A stretch of 64,000 nt of DNA, taken from Planctomycetota bacterium (GTDB taxonomy: Bacteria; Planctomycetota; Planctomycetia; Pirellulales; UBA1268). Of this stretch, positions 18,484-27,165 are shown piece after piece (the first letter of the stretch is position 1; each line of letters opens with the position of its first letter). The DNA lies in NCBI GenBank assembly GCA_018970785.1, contig JAGWVR010000006.1, positions 1 to 64,000 of the forward strand, in the 5' to 3' direction. The position numbers were made by a program, and so were the translations under genes. The notes below the pieces were generated by a model. The model saw nothing but the letters and a program-made list of their open reading frames with translations. It ran no database searches and had not been told where the DNA came from.

Positions 18484-21147
18484 TCAGCCGCCGTCGCGCT
18501 CCCCGGCTTCCTCCGCGTCGTCGTCCTCCTCGAGGCCCGTGAACACGAACGCCGCGCGGCGCGGCGGCGGCATCGGCGAATCGGCGCCGCGGACGCTCTT
18601 CCACACGATCTCGTTGAGGAGCAGGTCGTCGGCGGCGTCCTCCCGCGAAAAATCCATCGCCAGCGAGGCCTCGGCGCCCCACGCGGAGGCGACGTTGCGC
18701 TCGTCGAGGGGCACGCCCGCCGGCCGGCAGGCGTAGGGGGCGGGGTCAGCCGTCTTCGCGAACGACCGGACCATCGGCAGCGCCGCGGCGTCGAACTGCG
18801 ACATCGGCTCGAGGCCGAGGATCAGCCCGATCGAGCGGAGCATCGAGCTGGTCGAGTAGAGCGTCGAATCGACCGCCCCGCGCCGCGCCCACGGGCTGAT
18901 CATGAAGGCGATCGTGCGGTGGGCGTCGACGTGGTCGGAGCCGTTCTGGGCGTCGTCCTCGACGACGAAGATCGCCGTCGTCGGCCAATAGCGCGACCGG
19001 CTCACCGCCTCGACGATCCGCCCGAAGGCGAGGTCGTTCTCCGCCATGAACGCCGTCGGCGTGAGCTTGCCGGGGCTCGCCCCGCTCGTGTGGTCGTTGG
19101 GGAGGCGGACGATCTGCAGCCGCGGCATCTCCCCGTCGCGCTCGAAGCGCGCCAGTTCGGCGATGAACCGGTCGGCACGCTTGAGATCGGAGTAGTCCTG
19201 GTCGAAGCTGCGGTAGCCCGGGTCGAAGCGCCCCTCGAGCGCCGGCACCTTGGCGGTGCAGGGGGCGTCGGGTGTCGGGCCGTTGGCGACCCATTCACCG
19301 TAGCTGCGGAACGAGACCCCGGCGGCGATCGCCCGGTCCCAGATGTAGCCCCCCGCCGGCCGCGCGGCGGCGAAGTTCCCCTCGCTGGGATAGGGGAACT
19401 TCTTGGCGCGGTTGTGGCCGTAGGAGAGCGGCCAGTTGCGCTCGACGAAATCGGTGGCGTAGGCCCCCATGCTCCATTCGTGGCCGTCGGCGCTGACCTC
19501 GCTCTCGACGTAGAAGTTGTCGAGGAGGACGAACTCCCGGGCCAGGGCGTGGTGGTTTGGGGTGACACGCTCGGGAAACAGGCACAGCGTCGGGTCGCCG
19601 TGCCCCTCGGGCATGTCGCCGAGGACCTGGTCGTAGGTCCGGTTCTCCTTCACCACGTAGATCACGTGGGTGATCGGGCTCTTCCGTCCGGGGGTGAGCG
19701 GGATCGGGTGGCCGTCGAGCTCATCGGCGGTGAACACGTCGTCGGCCGCCGGCGGCCGGCAGGCGAAGGCGCGCTGCGTCCACTCCGCGAGCCGGGCCCG
19801 GCCCGCCTCGTCGTCGGCGGGCAGGTCGATGAACGACACCGTCCCCTCGAACAGCCCGCCGATGTAGTCGGGGGTCGGCGCGTCGCGGTCGTAGCCGGGG
19901 CGCGGGCCGTTGCGGTTGGAGTCGGAGATCACCCCCTTGCCGTTGGCGACCAGCAGCGTGCGGCCGTCGGCGGTGACGCGGACGCAGGTCGGATACCAGC
20001 CGACGGGGATGAACCCCAGGCTCCGCGAGCGCCCCGGTTCGGCGACGTCCCACACCGAGAGGGCGTTGATCGTGGCGTTGGAGACGTAGAGCCGCGCGCC
20101 GTCGGGGGAGAGGGCGAGGGAGTTGGGGGTGTTGCCCGGCGGCGCGTCGGGCGACAGCGTGGCGACGAGCGTCTCGGTGACCGCGAGCGTGTCGGGGTCG
20201 ATCACCGACACGCTGTTGCGGTTGGCGTTGGCGACGAACAGGCGCTCGCCGTCGGGGGTGAGGAGCATCTCGTTGGGGTGCTCCTCGACCTCGACCCGGC
20301 CGACGACGCGCGGCGCGTCGGGTGTGGAGATGTCGAGAACCGCGACGGCGGCCTGGGCCCACAGCGAGACGTAGAGCCGCCGCCGCGCGTTGTCGACGAC
20401 GCAGGTCCAGGGATGGGGGGCGTCGGCGATCACGCGCTCGAGCAGCGCGTCGGCGCGCTTGGTGATCGACGGGTCGTCGGTCGTCGGCCGTGGCACCGGC
20501 GCCGGCGCCGGCGCCACGGCGCCGAGGAGCAGCTCGGGATGGACGACGGCGGCATGGTCGGCCGTGGCCGGCGAGACGACCGAGACGGTGTGGCCCCAGA
20601 CGTTGGCGGCGTAGAGGTGGCCGCCGGGGCCGAGGGCGATCCCGCAGGGGATGCCGCGGACCGTCGGCTCGCGCAGCGCCACCGCTCCGGCCGGCACGAG
20701 CACGCCGGCCTCGAAGCGGAAGGCGAGGATCGTCTCCGCCGACCCTCCCGAGACGTACAGCCGCGCCCCGCCGTCGGTGAACGCCAGCCCCTGGAACGCG
20801 TCGTCGAGCCGCGTCCGTGACAGGATCCGCCGCGTACCGATGTCGAGGACCGCCAGCTCGTGGGGCCCGTAGCCGCAGTGGAGGACGACGGCGTGGCGGC
20901 CGTCGGGGTGGAGGGCGATGTTGACCGGGAAGTCGCCGACCACGGTCTGCCGGCCGACCGGCCGCAGCGACCACTGGTTGGGGAGGACGACCGAGCCGTC
21001 GGGCTGCGGGCCGGGCGTGCGCCGGCCCGGATGGGGGGCGGTTTCGGGAGCGGTGGTGCCGCTGGGCTGCCAGGCGTTGGCCGGGTGCATTGCGGCCAAG
21101 CCGCTGCCGATGATCGCCGCCGCCAGGATCGTGCGCGCGTGGTGCAT
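18484..21147 (-). CDS. YncE-type beta-propeller plus alkaline-phosphatase-superfamily phosphoesterase
   Basis: Repeated YVSNATINALSVWDV / LFVANANRNSVSVIDPDTLAV; IYVVKENRTYDQVLGDMPEGHGDPTLCLFPERVTPN; paralogue at 44247-46931; start taken at the MHHARTIL signal peptide. Confidence 0.88.
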   Translation of the reverse strand: MHHARTILAAAIIGSGLAAMHPANAWQPSGTTAPETAPHPGRRTPGPQPDGSVVLPNQWSLRPVGRQTVVGDFPVNIALHPDGRHAVVLHCGYGPHELAVLDIGTRRILSRTRLDDAFQGLAFTDGGARLYVSGGSAETILAFRFEAGVLVPAGAVALREPTVRGIPCGIALGPGGHLYAANVWGHTVSVVSPATADHAAVVHPELLLGAVAPAPAPVPRPTTDDPSITKRADALLERVIADAPHPWTCVVDNARRRLYVSLWAQAAVAVLDISTPDAPRVVGRVEVEEHPNEMLLTPDGERLFVANANRNSVSVIDPDTLAVTETLVATLSPDAPPGNTPNSLALSPDGARLYVSNATINALSVWDVAEPGRSRSLGFIPVGWYPTCVRVTADGRTLLVANGKGVISDSNRNGPRPGYDRDAPTPDYIGGLFEGTVSFIDLPADDEAGRARLAEWTQRAFACRPPAADDVFTADELDGHPIPLTPGRKSPITHVIYVVKENRTYDQVLGDMPEGHGDPTLCLFPERVTPNHHALAREFVLLDNFYVESEVSADGHEWSMGAYATDFVERNWPLSYGHNRAKKFPYPSEGNFAAARPAGGYIWDRAIAAGVSFRSYGEWVANGPTPDAPCTAKVPALEGRFDPGYRSFDQDYSDLKRADRFIAELARFERDGEMPRLQIVRLPNDHTSGASPGKLTPTAFMAENDLAFGRIVEAVSRSRYWPTTAIFVVEDDAQNGSDHVDAHRTIAFMISPWARRGAVDSTLYSTSSMLRSIGLILGLEPMSQFDAAALPMVRSFAKTADPAPYACRPAGVPLDERNVASAWGAEASLAMDFSREDAADDLLLNEIVWKSVRGADSPMPPPRRAAFVFTGLEEDDDAEEAGERDGG

Positions 21148-21239
21148 GCCGGGAACCTCCTCGGGGAGCACCGTTGTACTGCGGAGCCGGCGCCCGATCA
21201 GCCCGGCAGCGAAAAACTCGCTGCGGCCTCATCGGCCCT

Positions 21240-22763
21240 TCAGCGGCCCGCCGTGCGGAGTCCGGCCGGCACCAGCCAGCGCTCGAGCCGGTCGAAGCCG
21301 CGCTCGAGGCCGATTGCCAGCAGCGCCGCCGGGATCGCCCCCTCCATCAGCCGGGCGGCGTCGGCGAGCCGGATCCCCGAGAGGATCGCCTCGCCGTAGC
21401 CGCCGGCGCCGATCAGGCCGCCGATCGTGGCGGTGCCGACGTTGATCACCGCGGCGGTCTTGATGCCGGCGAGGATCGAGCGCGACGCCATCGGCAATTC
21501 CACCAAGCGGAGCCGCTCCCACGGCGTCAGCCCCAGCGCCAGCGCCGCCTCGCGGAGATGGCCGGGGATCGACGCCAGGCCGGTCGCCGTCCCGCGGACG
21601 ATCGGCAGGAGGCTGTAGAGGAACAGCGCCAGCGCCGCCGGCCGCCAGCCGAGGCCGAGCAACGGCACCATGAACACCAGCACCGCCATCGAGGGGATCG
21701 TCTGGATGATCCCCGCCGCGCCGAGGATCCAGCGCCCCGCGGCAGGATGCCGCTCGGCGAGGATTCCCGCCGGCACGCCGACGACGACCGCCGCCGCCAG
21801 CGACACGAGGACCAGGAGGAGGTGCTGGCCGGTGGCGCGGAGGATGTCGTGGACGAGCCGGCGGAAGCCGTCGGCGGCGACCGGCGCGACGTCCCAGCCG
21901 ACGCGCTCGCGGAGGAACGCCGTCGCCACCTCCGCCTCCCCCTGCTTGTCGACGCGCACGGCGGCGTTCATCCCCGCCATCGTCGGACCGTCGATCGTCC
22001 CGGCCAGCTCGGCCAGCGCCGCGGCCACGGCCGGCGCCCGCTCGTGCAGGTCGGCCCGGGTGAGGATCAGCGCCCGGTACTCACGGAAGGCGCGGCGGTC
22101 GTCCTCGAGCAGCACCAGGTCGTGGAGGCGCGGTTCGGGATCGGTGGCGTAGAGGTCGGTGACCTGGATCGATCCGGCGTCGATGCCTTTGTAGGCCAGG
22201 GCATGGTCGACGACGCGCGGCGTCTGCCGCAGGCCGTAGGCGGCGCGGACGGCGGGCCAGCCGTCGGCGCGGCGGACGAACTCGTCGCTGAAGGCGAACT
22301 CGAGCGCCGCGATCGCCGGCTCGTCGGCGCGGGCGACGAGGTCGCCGATCGTGCGGATCCCGAGCCGCTCCGCCAGCGCGCGCTTCATCGCCAGGCCGTA
22401 GGTGTTGTCGAAGCCCAGCTCCGCACCGGCGGCGATCCCGCGCGCCGCCAGCGCCGCGCCGAGCTGCTCGGGCGCGGCGGCCGCGTCGTCGCGGAGGATC
22501 TCGGCGGCCAGCGTCCCGGTGTATTCGACGTAGCAGTCGATCTCGCCGCGTTCGAGCGCCTGGAAGACGATCTGCGTTCCCCCCAGCGCCTTGCGGTGAA
22601 CCGGCTCGCCGCCGGCGTGGCGCACGGTGGCAGCGAGGATCTCCCCGAGGATGATCCCCTCGGTGAACCCCTTCGAGCCGATCACGACGCGCTCCGCCGC
22701 GCCCGCCGGACCGGCCAGGCAGGCCGCGGCCACCAGCCCCCAGATCGTCGCCCGGCGCGTCAT
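21240..22763 (-). CDS. osmoprotectant (OpuBC/ProX-type) substrate-binding domain fused to ABC permease
   Basis: AERVVIGSKGFTEGIILGEILAAT...DCYVEYTGTLAAEIL then ILAERHPAAGRWILGAAGIIQTIPSMAVLVFMVPLLGLG...GLIGAGGYGEAILSGI. Confidence 0.9.
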   Translation of the reverse strand: MTRRATIWGLVAAACLAGPAGAAERVVIGSKGFTEGIILGEILAATVRHAGGEPVHRKALGGTQIVFQALERGEIDCYVEYTGTLAAEILRDDAAAAPEQLGAALAARGIAAGAELGFDNTYGLAMKRALAERLGIRTIGDLVARADEPAIAALEFAFSDEFVRRADGWPAVRAAYGLRQTPRVVDHALAYKGIDAGSIQVTDLYATDPEPRLHDLVLLEDDRRAFREYRALILTRADLHERAPAVAAALAELAGTIDGPTMAGMNAAVRVDKQGEAEVATAFLRERVGWDVAPVAADGFRRLVHDILRATGQHLLLVLVSLAAAVVVGVPAGILAERHPAAGRWILGAAGIIQTIPSMAVLVFMVPLLGLGWRPAALALFLYSLLPIVRGTATGLASIPGHLREAALALGLTPWERLRLVELPMASRSILAGIKTAAVINVGTATIGGLIGAGGYGEAILSGIRLADAARLMEGAIPAALLAIGLERGFDRLERWLVPAGLRTAGR

Positions 22764-23509
22764 CGGTGATCTCCTGCGGTCATGCCCGGGAGCCGGTGGG
22801 CGAGGATGAAGCGGCGCACCGAATCGTCGGCGGGGGAGTGGATCAGGGCGTCGAGCGTGCCGCGCTGGACGATCGTGCCGCCGCCGAGGAGGACGATCTC
22901 GTCGCCGAAGAAGCCGGCCTCGCCCATGTCGTGGGTGACGAGGACGACCGTCTTGGCGAGCTCGCGGAAGATCCGCCGGAGGTCCTCCTGGAGGTCGTAA
23001 CGGACCAGCGGGTCGAGGGCCCCGAGTGGCTCGTCGAGGAGCACCACCGGCGGGTCGAGCGCCAAGGCGCGCATGATGCCGAGGCGCTGCCGCTGGCCTC
23101 CCGAGAGGGCGGCGGGGGGGCGGTCGAGGGCCGCCTGGGGGAGCCGGACGAGATCGGCCAGCTCCTCGACGCGGCGCCGGATCCAGTCGGGGTCGCGCCC
23201 CAGGCGCCGCGCCAGCAGCGTGACGTTGTCACGGCCGCTGAGGTGGGGAAACAGGCCGCCGTCCTGGATCACGTAGCCGATCCGGCGCCGCAGCTCGAGG
23301 GCGGTGGCCGCGGTCATCGGCGCGCCGTCGATCGTGACGCCGCCGCTGTCGGGGGTGATCAGGCCGACGATGATCCGCAGCAGGGTGCTCTTGCCGCAGC
23401 CGCTCGGGCCGATCAGCACGGTCGTCCGCCCGCGCGGCACCTCCAGATTCGTCGGCGCGAGGACGCGCTGCCCGGCGAAGCTCTTCGAAACGTCGCTGAC
23501 GACGATCAT
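22760..23509 (-). CDS. osmoprotectant ABC transporter ATP-binding protein
   Basis: [57 protein letters not shown]; 4-nt overlap with downstream gene. Confidence 0.92.
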   Translation of the reverse strand: MIVVSDVSKSFAGQRVLAPTNLEVPRGRTTVLIGPSGCGKSTLLRIIVGLITPDSGGVTIDGAPMTAATALELRRRIGYVIQDGGLFPHLSGRDNVTLLARRLGRDPDWIRRRVEELADLVRLPQAALDRPPAALSGGQRQRLGIMRALALDPPVVLLDEPLGALDPLVRYDLQEDLRRIFRELAKTVVLVTHDMGEAGFFGDEIVLLGGGTIVQRGTLDALIHSPADDSVRRFILAHRLPGMTAGDHR

Positions 23510-23586
23510 CCGGCGCTCTCCGATGGCGGGGGAACTGCCTTCCCGGGGACAGGGCGGTGCGGCCGCGACAATGTCACGCTGCGGGG

Positions 23587-25368
23587 TTACCGTGCCGGCA
23601 GGCCCGCCGGGAGCGGCTCGAGCGACACCCGGTGGAACCGCCAGCGGCAGTCGTAGGCGCCGAGAAACAGCCGGTCGGCGTGCGGCGTCGACCAGTACTC
23701 CGACAGCGACAGGCTGCCGGGGTCGCCGTGCCAGTCGATCCTCGTCCGGCCGTCGACGTCGACCCGCACCCCGCCGGCGGTGACGCTCACCACCACCGTC
23801 GCCGGCCGGCCGCGGGCGAAGAGCTCGGCGGCGAAGCGCGTCGGGTTGTCGGGCGCGGCGACATTGCCGCCGGCGACGTTCTCCAGCGCCCCCAGCTGCG
23901 CCCCATCCGGCGTGAACCCGAGCAGGACGACGAACCGGGCGTCGCCGGCCCGCTGCCCGAGGATCAGGCCGTCGGGGTCGTCGAGCGGTTCGGCGATCAC
24001 CGTCAGCCGATAGGCGGCCGGCGGCACGGTCGGCAACTCGACCCGGGCGCCGAACTGCCGCGGCGCGGTGAGCCGCGCGCCCCCGTCGTCGCCGGCGGGC
24101 TCGAGCGACCAGGTGCCACTGACGGCGTCGCGGGGGGGATCGACCGCGGCGAGGAGGTCGACCGGAGGGGTGTCGGCGGCGCCGGCCGGCACGGCGTGCT
24201 CGAGCGGATCGACGCCGGTCGGGAGGGGAGGGGTGCCCGGTTCGCTCCGGACCTGGAAATACCCCCACAGTTCGGCGGCGTCGTCTGCCGTGCCTTGCGG
24301 CTGCGCCCGGCGCACGCGCGCCCGCCAGGCGACGGGGCAGGGGCGGTCGAAGCGCCCCAGGGGCACCACGCCGTCGGCGAGCGCCGTGGCCGGAACCGCG
24401 ACGGTCGTCCACGGGCCGCGGAGCGCCGTCTGGATCTCGACCACCGGCGCGGTGACCGCGAGGCCCTCGGGGAGTCCGAGGCGCAGCGTGACCGGCTGGC
24501 CCGGCCGGGGCACCGCCGGCTCGGGAGCCGCCGTGAACGAGGAGAACAGCGCGTGGGCGGCGGCGTCGAATCGCGCGACCGGCTGCCAGCCGAGCCGGCG
24601 TTTCTGGGCAGCGTCGACCCATGACTGGCCGAGCGTGACGCGGTACTGCCCCAGGCTCATCACGTCGGCGGCGGCGCCGTCGGGATGGGGCAGGCCGATC
24701 GCGTGGCCCACCCCCTCGTGGTAGACGACGCAGTCACTCCCGCGGTAGGGCACGCGCCAGCCGTCGGCACTCACCAGCCCCCAGCCCTTGCCGGCCTCGG
24801 CGAGGTAGGTGGCTCGGGCTCCCCCCGACGCCGCACCGGGAACGTGGATCCCCTCGGGGGACAGGGCCCCCTCGAACTCCCACCCCGCGCCGCGCGGGGC
24901 GAGGCGGTGGAAATCGTCGAGCGGCCGCCAGTTGATGTCGCTGAGGACGACGAGGACGGGAAACGCCGCCCCCGTCTCGCGCGCGAACGAAAGCCGCTCG
25001 TCGGCCTCGCGGAGGGTCCGGAAGAAGATCGCGTCGGCATCCCCTTCCCGCAGGGCCGCCGTCGGGAGCCGCGACACCAGCGCCGCCTCCTCGACACGGG
25101 CCACCAGTTCCGAGCGCCCCTGGAACTCGCGCGCGTGGAACGCCTCGATCCGCCGCGCGAACCACTCGGCGCGCTCCCGCCAGTCGGGGAGCACCTCTCG
25201 GTCGGCGGGCACGAAATGGACGACCGTCGCCTCGATCCGCGCGATCGGGTGGCGGCCGTCCCACGTCGTCAGCGACGGCGCGGGTTCGGCGGCGACCAGC
25301 GCCAGGCTGCACAGCACGGCGCCGGCGAACGCCGCGCCCCGAAGCGATCGTGCGGCCGGTCGGTTCAT
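23587..25368 (-). CDS. secreted metzincin-like zinc metalloprotease candidate
   Basis: 593 aa from ATG 25368; signal peptide; VVYHEGVGHAIGLPHPDG fits HExxHxxGxxH; ADVMSLGQYR could be a Met-turn. Confidence 0.65.
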   Translation of the reverse strand: MNRPAARSLRGAAFAGAVLCSLALVAAEPAPSLTTWDGRHPIARIEATVVHFVPADREVLPDWRERAEWFARRIEAFHAREFQGRSELVARVEEAALVSRLPTAALREGDADAIFFRTLREADERLSFARETGAAFPVLVVLSDINWRPLDDFHRLAPRGAGWEFEGALSPEGIHVPGAASGGARATYLAEAGKGWGLVSADGWRVPYRGSDCVVYHEGVGHAIGLPHPDGAAADVMSLGQYRVTLGQSWVDAAQKRRLGWQPVARFDAAAHALFSSFTAAPEPAVPRPGQPVTLRLGLPEGLAVTAPVVEIQTALRGPWTTVAVPATALADGVVPLGRFDRPCPVAWRARVRRAQPQGTADDAAELWGYFQVRSEPGTPPLPTGVDPLEHAVPAGAADTPPVDLLAAVDPPRDAVSGTWSLEPAGDDGGARLTAPRQFGARVELPTVPPAAYRLTVIAEPLDDPDGLILGQRAGDARFVVLLGFTPDGAQLGALENVAGGNVAAPDNPTRFAAELFARGRPATVVVSVTAGGVRVDVDGRTRIDWHGDPGSLSLSEYWSTPHADRLFLGAYDCRWRFHRVSLEPLPAGLPAR

Positions 25369-26759
25369 CACTCGTCGGCCGCTGCGGGGGGCACCGGCTG
25401 ACGGCGTCGTGGCTGCTGCCGCTGCCGGGCGGGATTGCCGCGGCCCCAGCGCGGCTCTTCGAGGGTGGCATTCCATGCCTTCCACGCCTCCTCGAGGCGC
25501 TGCCGCGTCTGCGGTTCGGCGGTGCTTCTGTCGATCTGTTCGGCGCGGTCGGCGGCGAGGTCGACGAGCAGCGGCGCCGGAGCTCCGGTCGCCTCGACCA
25601 GCTTCCAATTCCCCATCCGGATCGCGCGCTGCTGGCCGAAGCGCCAGTACAGCGCCTCGTGCGGCGCGCCGGTTCGGTCGCCGGTGAGGAACGGGCGGAG
25701 GTCAACGCCGTCGAGCCCGTCGGGGATCGCGACACCGGCGGCGGCCAGCGCCGTCGGGGTGACGTCGAGCTGGATCACCGGTTGGTCATACGCCTTCCCG
25801 GCCGGGAGCGTGCCGGGCCAAGAGACGACAAACGGCACGCGCACGCCCCCTTCCCAGGTCGTCGCCTTGTGGCCGCGCAAGGTCCCGTTGCTCGAGGCGT
25901 TGACCGGCGGGCCGCCGTTGTCGCTGATGAAGAACACGATCGTGTCGTCGGTCAGCTTCCGCTCGGCCAGAGCCGTGGTCACCTTCCCGACGGCGTCGTC
26001 CATCGCCGCGAGCATCGCCGCGTAGGTCCGCCGGCGCGGCGGCGTGATGCCGGCGAAGCGTTCCTCGGCGCCGGCGCGGCCTTCCATCGGCGTGTGGACG
26101 GCGTTGAACGTGAGCAGCAGCAAGAACGGCGCGGCGGCGTGGCGGTCGATGAACGCCACCGCCTCGCGTGCGAAGGCGTCGGTGAGGTACTCCTTCTCCG
26201 CCACCGGCTCACGGCCGCGGCGGATCGCGTTGGGGCCCGTGTCGCCGTCGGGAAACGGCCCGTAGCCGTGGGCGCCGCCGAGGAATCCGAAAAATTCGGC
26301 GAACCCCCGCGACTGCGGGTGGAATTCCGGCCCGTTGCCAAGGTGCCACTTGCCGACCAGGCCGGTCGCGTAGCCCGCCTTGGCGAGCCGGTCGGCGAGC
26401 GTGGTCTCGGTGAGCGGCAGGCCGATGGCGGTGGTCTCGGGGCCGGGGGGGCCGGGGTTGAACTCGTGGCCGAAGCGCTGCTGGTAGCGGCCGGTGAGCA
26501 GCCCGGCGCGCGTCGGGCTGCAGTAGGGGCCCGAGACGTAGCCCGACGTGCAGCGCACGCCCGAGGCGGCCAGCGCGTCGAGATGCGGCGTGGGGACGTC
26601 CCGCCCCCCCTGGAAACCGAGGTCGGCGTAGCCGAGGTCGTCGGCGACGATGACGACGATGTTGGGGCGGCGCGGCGCGTCGGCGGCCCGCGCGGGGCCG
26701 GGGACCCCGGCGAGACCGAGGCACAGGCCGCCGAACAAGACCTGGAGCGAGCGGTGCAT
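25368..26759 (-). CDS. secreted sulfatase (arylsulfatase A family)
   Basis: RPNIVVIVADDLGYADLGFQGG; FGly motif CSPTR in YCSPTRAGLLTGRY; ATGA overlap with 23587-25368. Confidence 0.95.
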   Translation of the reverse strand: MHRSLQVLFGGLCLGLAGVPGPARAADAPRRPNIVVIVADDLGYADLGFQGGRDVPTPHLDALAASGVRCTSGYVSGPYCSPTRAGLLTGRYQQRFGHEFNPGPPGPETTAIGLPLTETTLADRLAKAGYATGLVGKWHLGNGPEFHPQSRGFAEFFGFLGGAHGYGPFPDGDTGPNAIRRGREPVAEKEYLTDAFAREAVAFIDRHAAAPFLLLLTFNAVHTPMEGRAGAEERFAGITPPRRRTYAAMLAAMDDAVGKVTTALAERKLTDDTIVFFISDNGGPPVNASSNGTLRGHKATTWEGGVRVPFVVSWPGTLPAGKAYDQPVIQLDVTPTALAAAGVAIPDGLDGVDLRPFLTGDRTGAPHEALYWRFGQQRAIRMGNWKLVEATGAPAPLLVDLAADRAEQIDRSTAEPQTRQRLEEAWKAWNATLEEPRWGRGNPARQRQQPRRRQPVPPAAADE

Positions 26760-26937
26760 CGAATTCCCCCGTGAGTGGACAGCGCCGCCAGAACCCCCGG
26801 GCGCACGGACAGGGATTGTCGGCGGCACCGCGAAGGCCGGTCAATCGGGGCTGGCCCGGTCGGGTGGTTCGCCGGCGCCGCGCCCACCCGGGCCCCTTCT
26901 CTCCCCGTCACGGGACCCGCGAAGCCCCTCCGCCGTC

Positions 26938-27050
26938 GCCCTTGCATCGGCCCGTCGCAACTTCGTGCGGGTCGATGCGAGGGCAAAGGCGCGGGGGGCG
27001 TCCCCTCTGCAGAGCCCGAGCAGAGGCTGGGGCGCGCTCGCCCCAGCCTC
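26938..27050. other. cluster of strong intergenic inverted repeats (hairpins)
   Basis: 17-bp stem with 2 G-T wobbles 26938-26954/26968-26984; 7-bp 27004-27010/27020-27026; perfect 12-bp stem with 4-nt loop 27023-27034/27039-27050. Confidence 0.75.
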
Positions 27051-27165
27051 ATTCCCGCAATCCCTTCCTCCGTTCGGCCCGGAATCCCGAGCCGATCAAT
27101 CGGCGCGATCGAGCCGTATACTCGTCCACAGCAAGGTCTATTTGCTTCGCACGGAGACGGCATCG

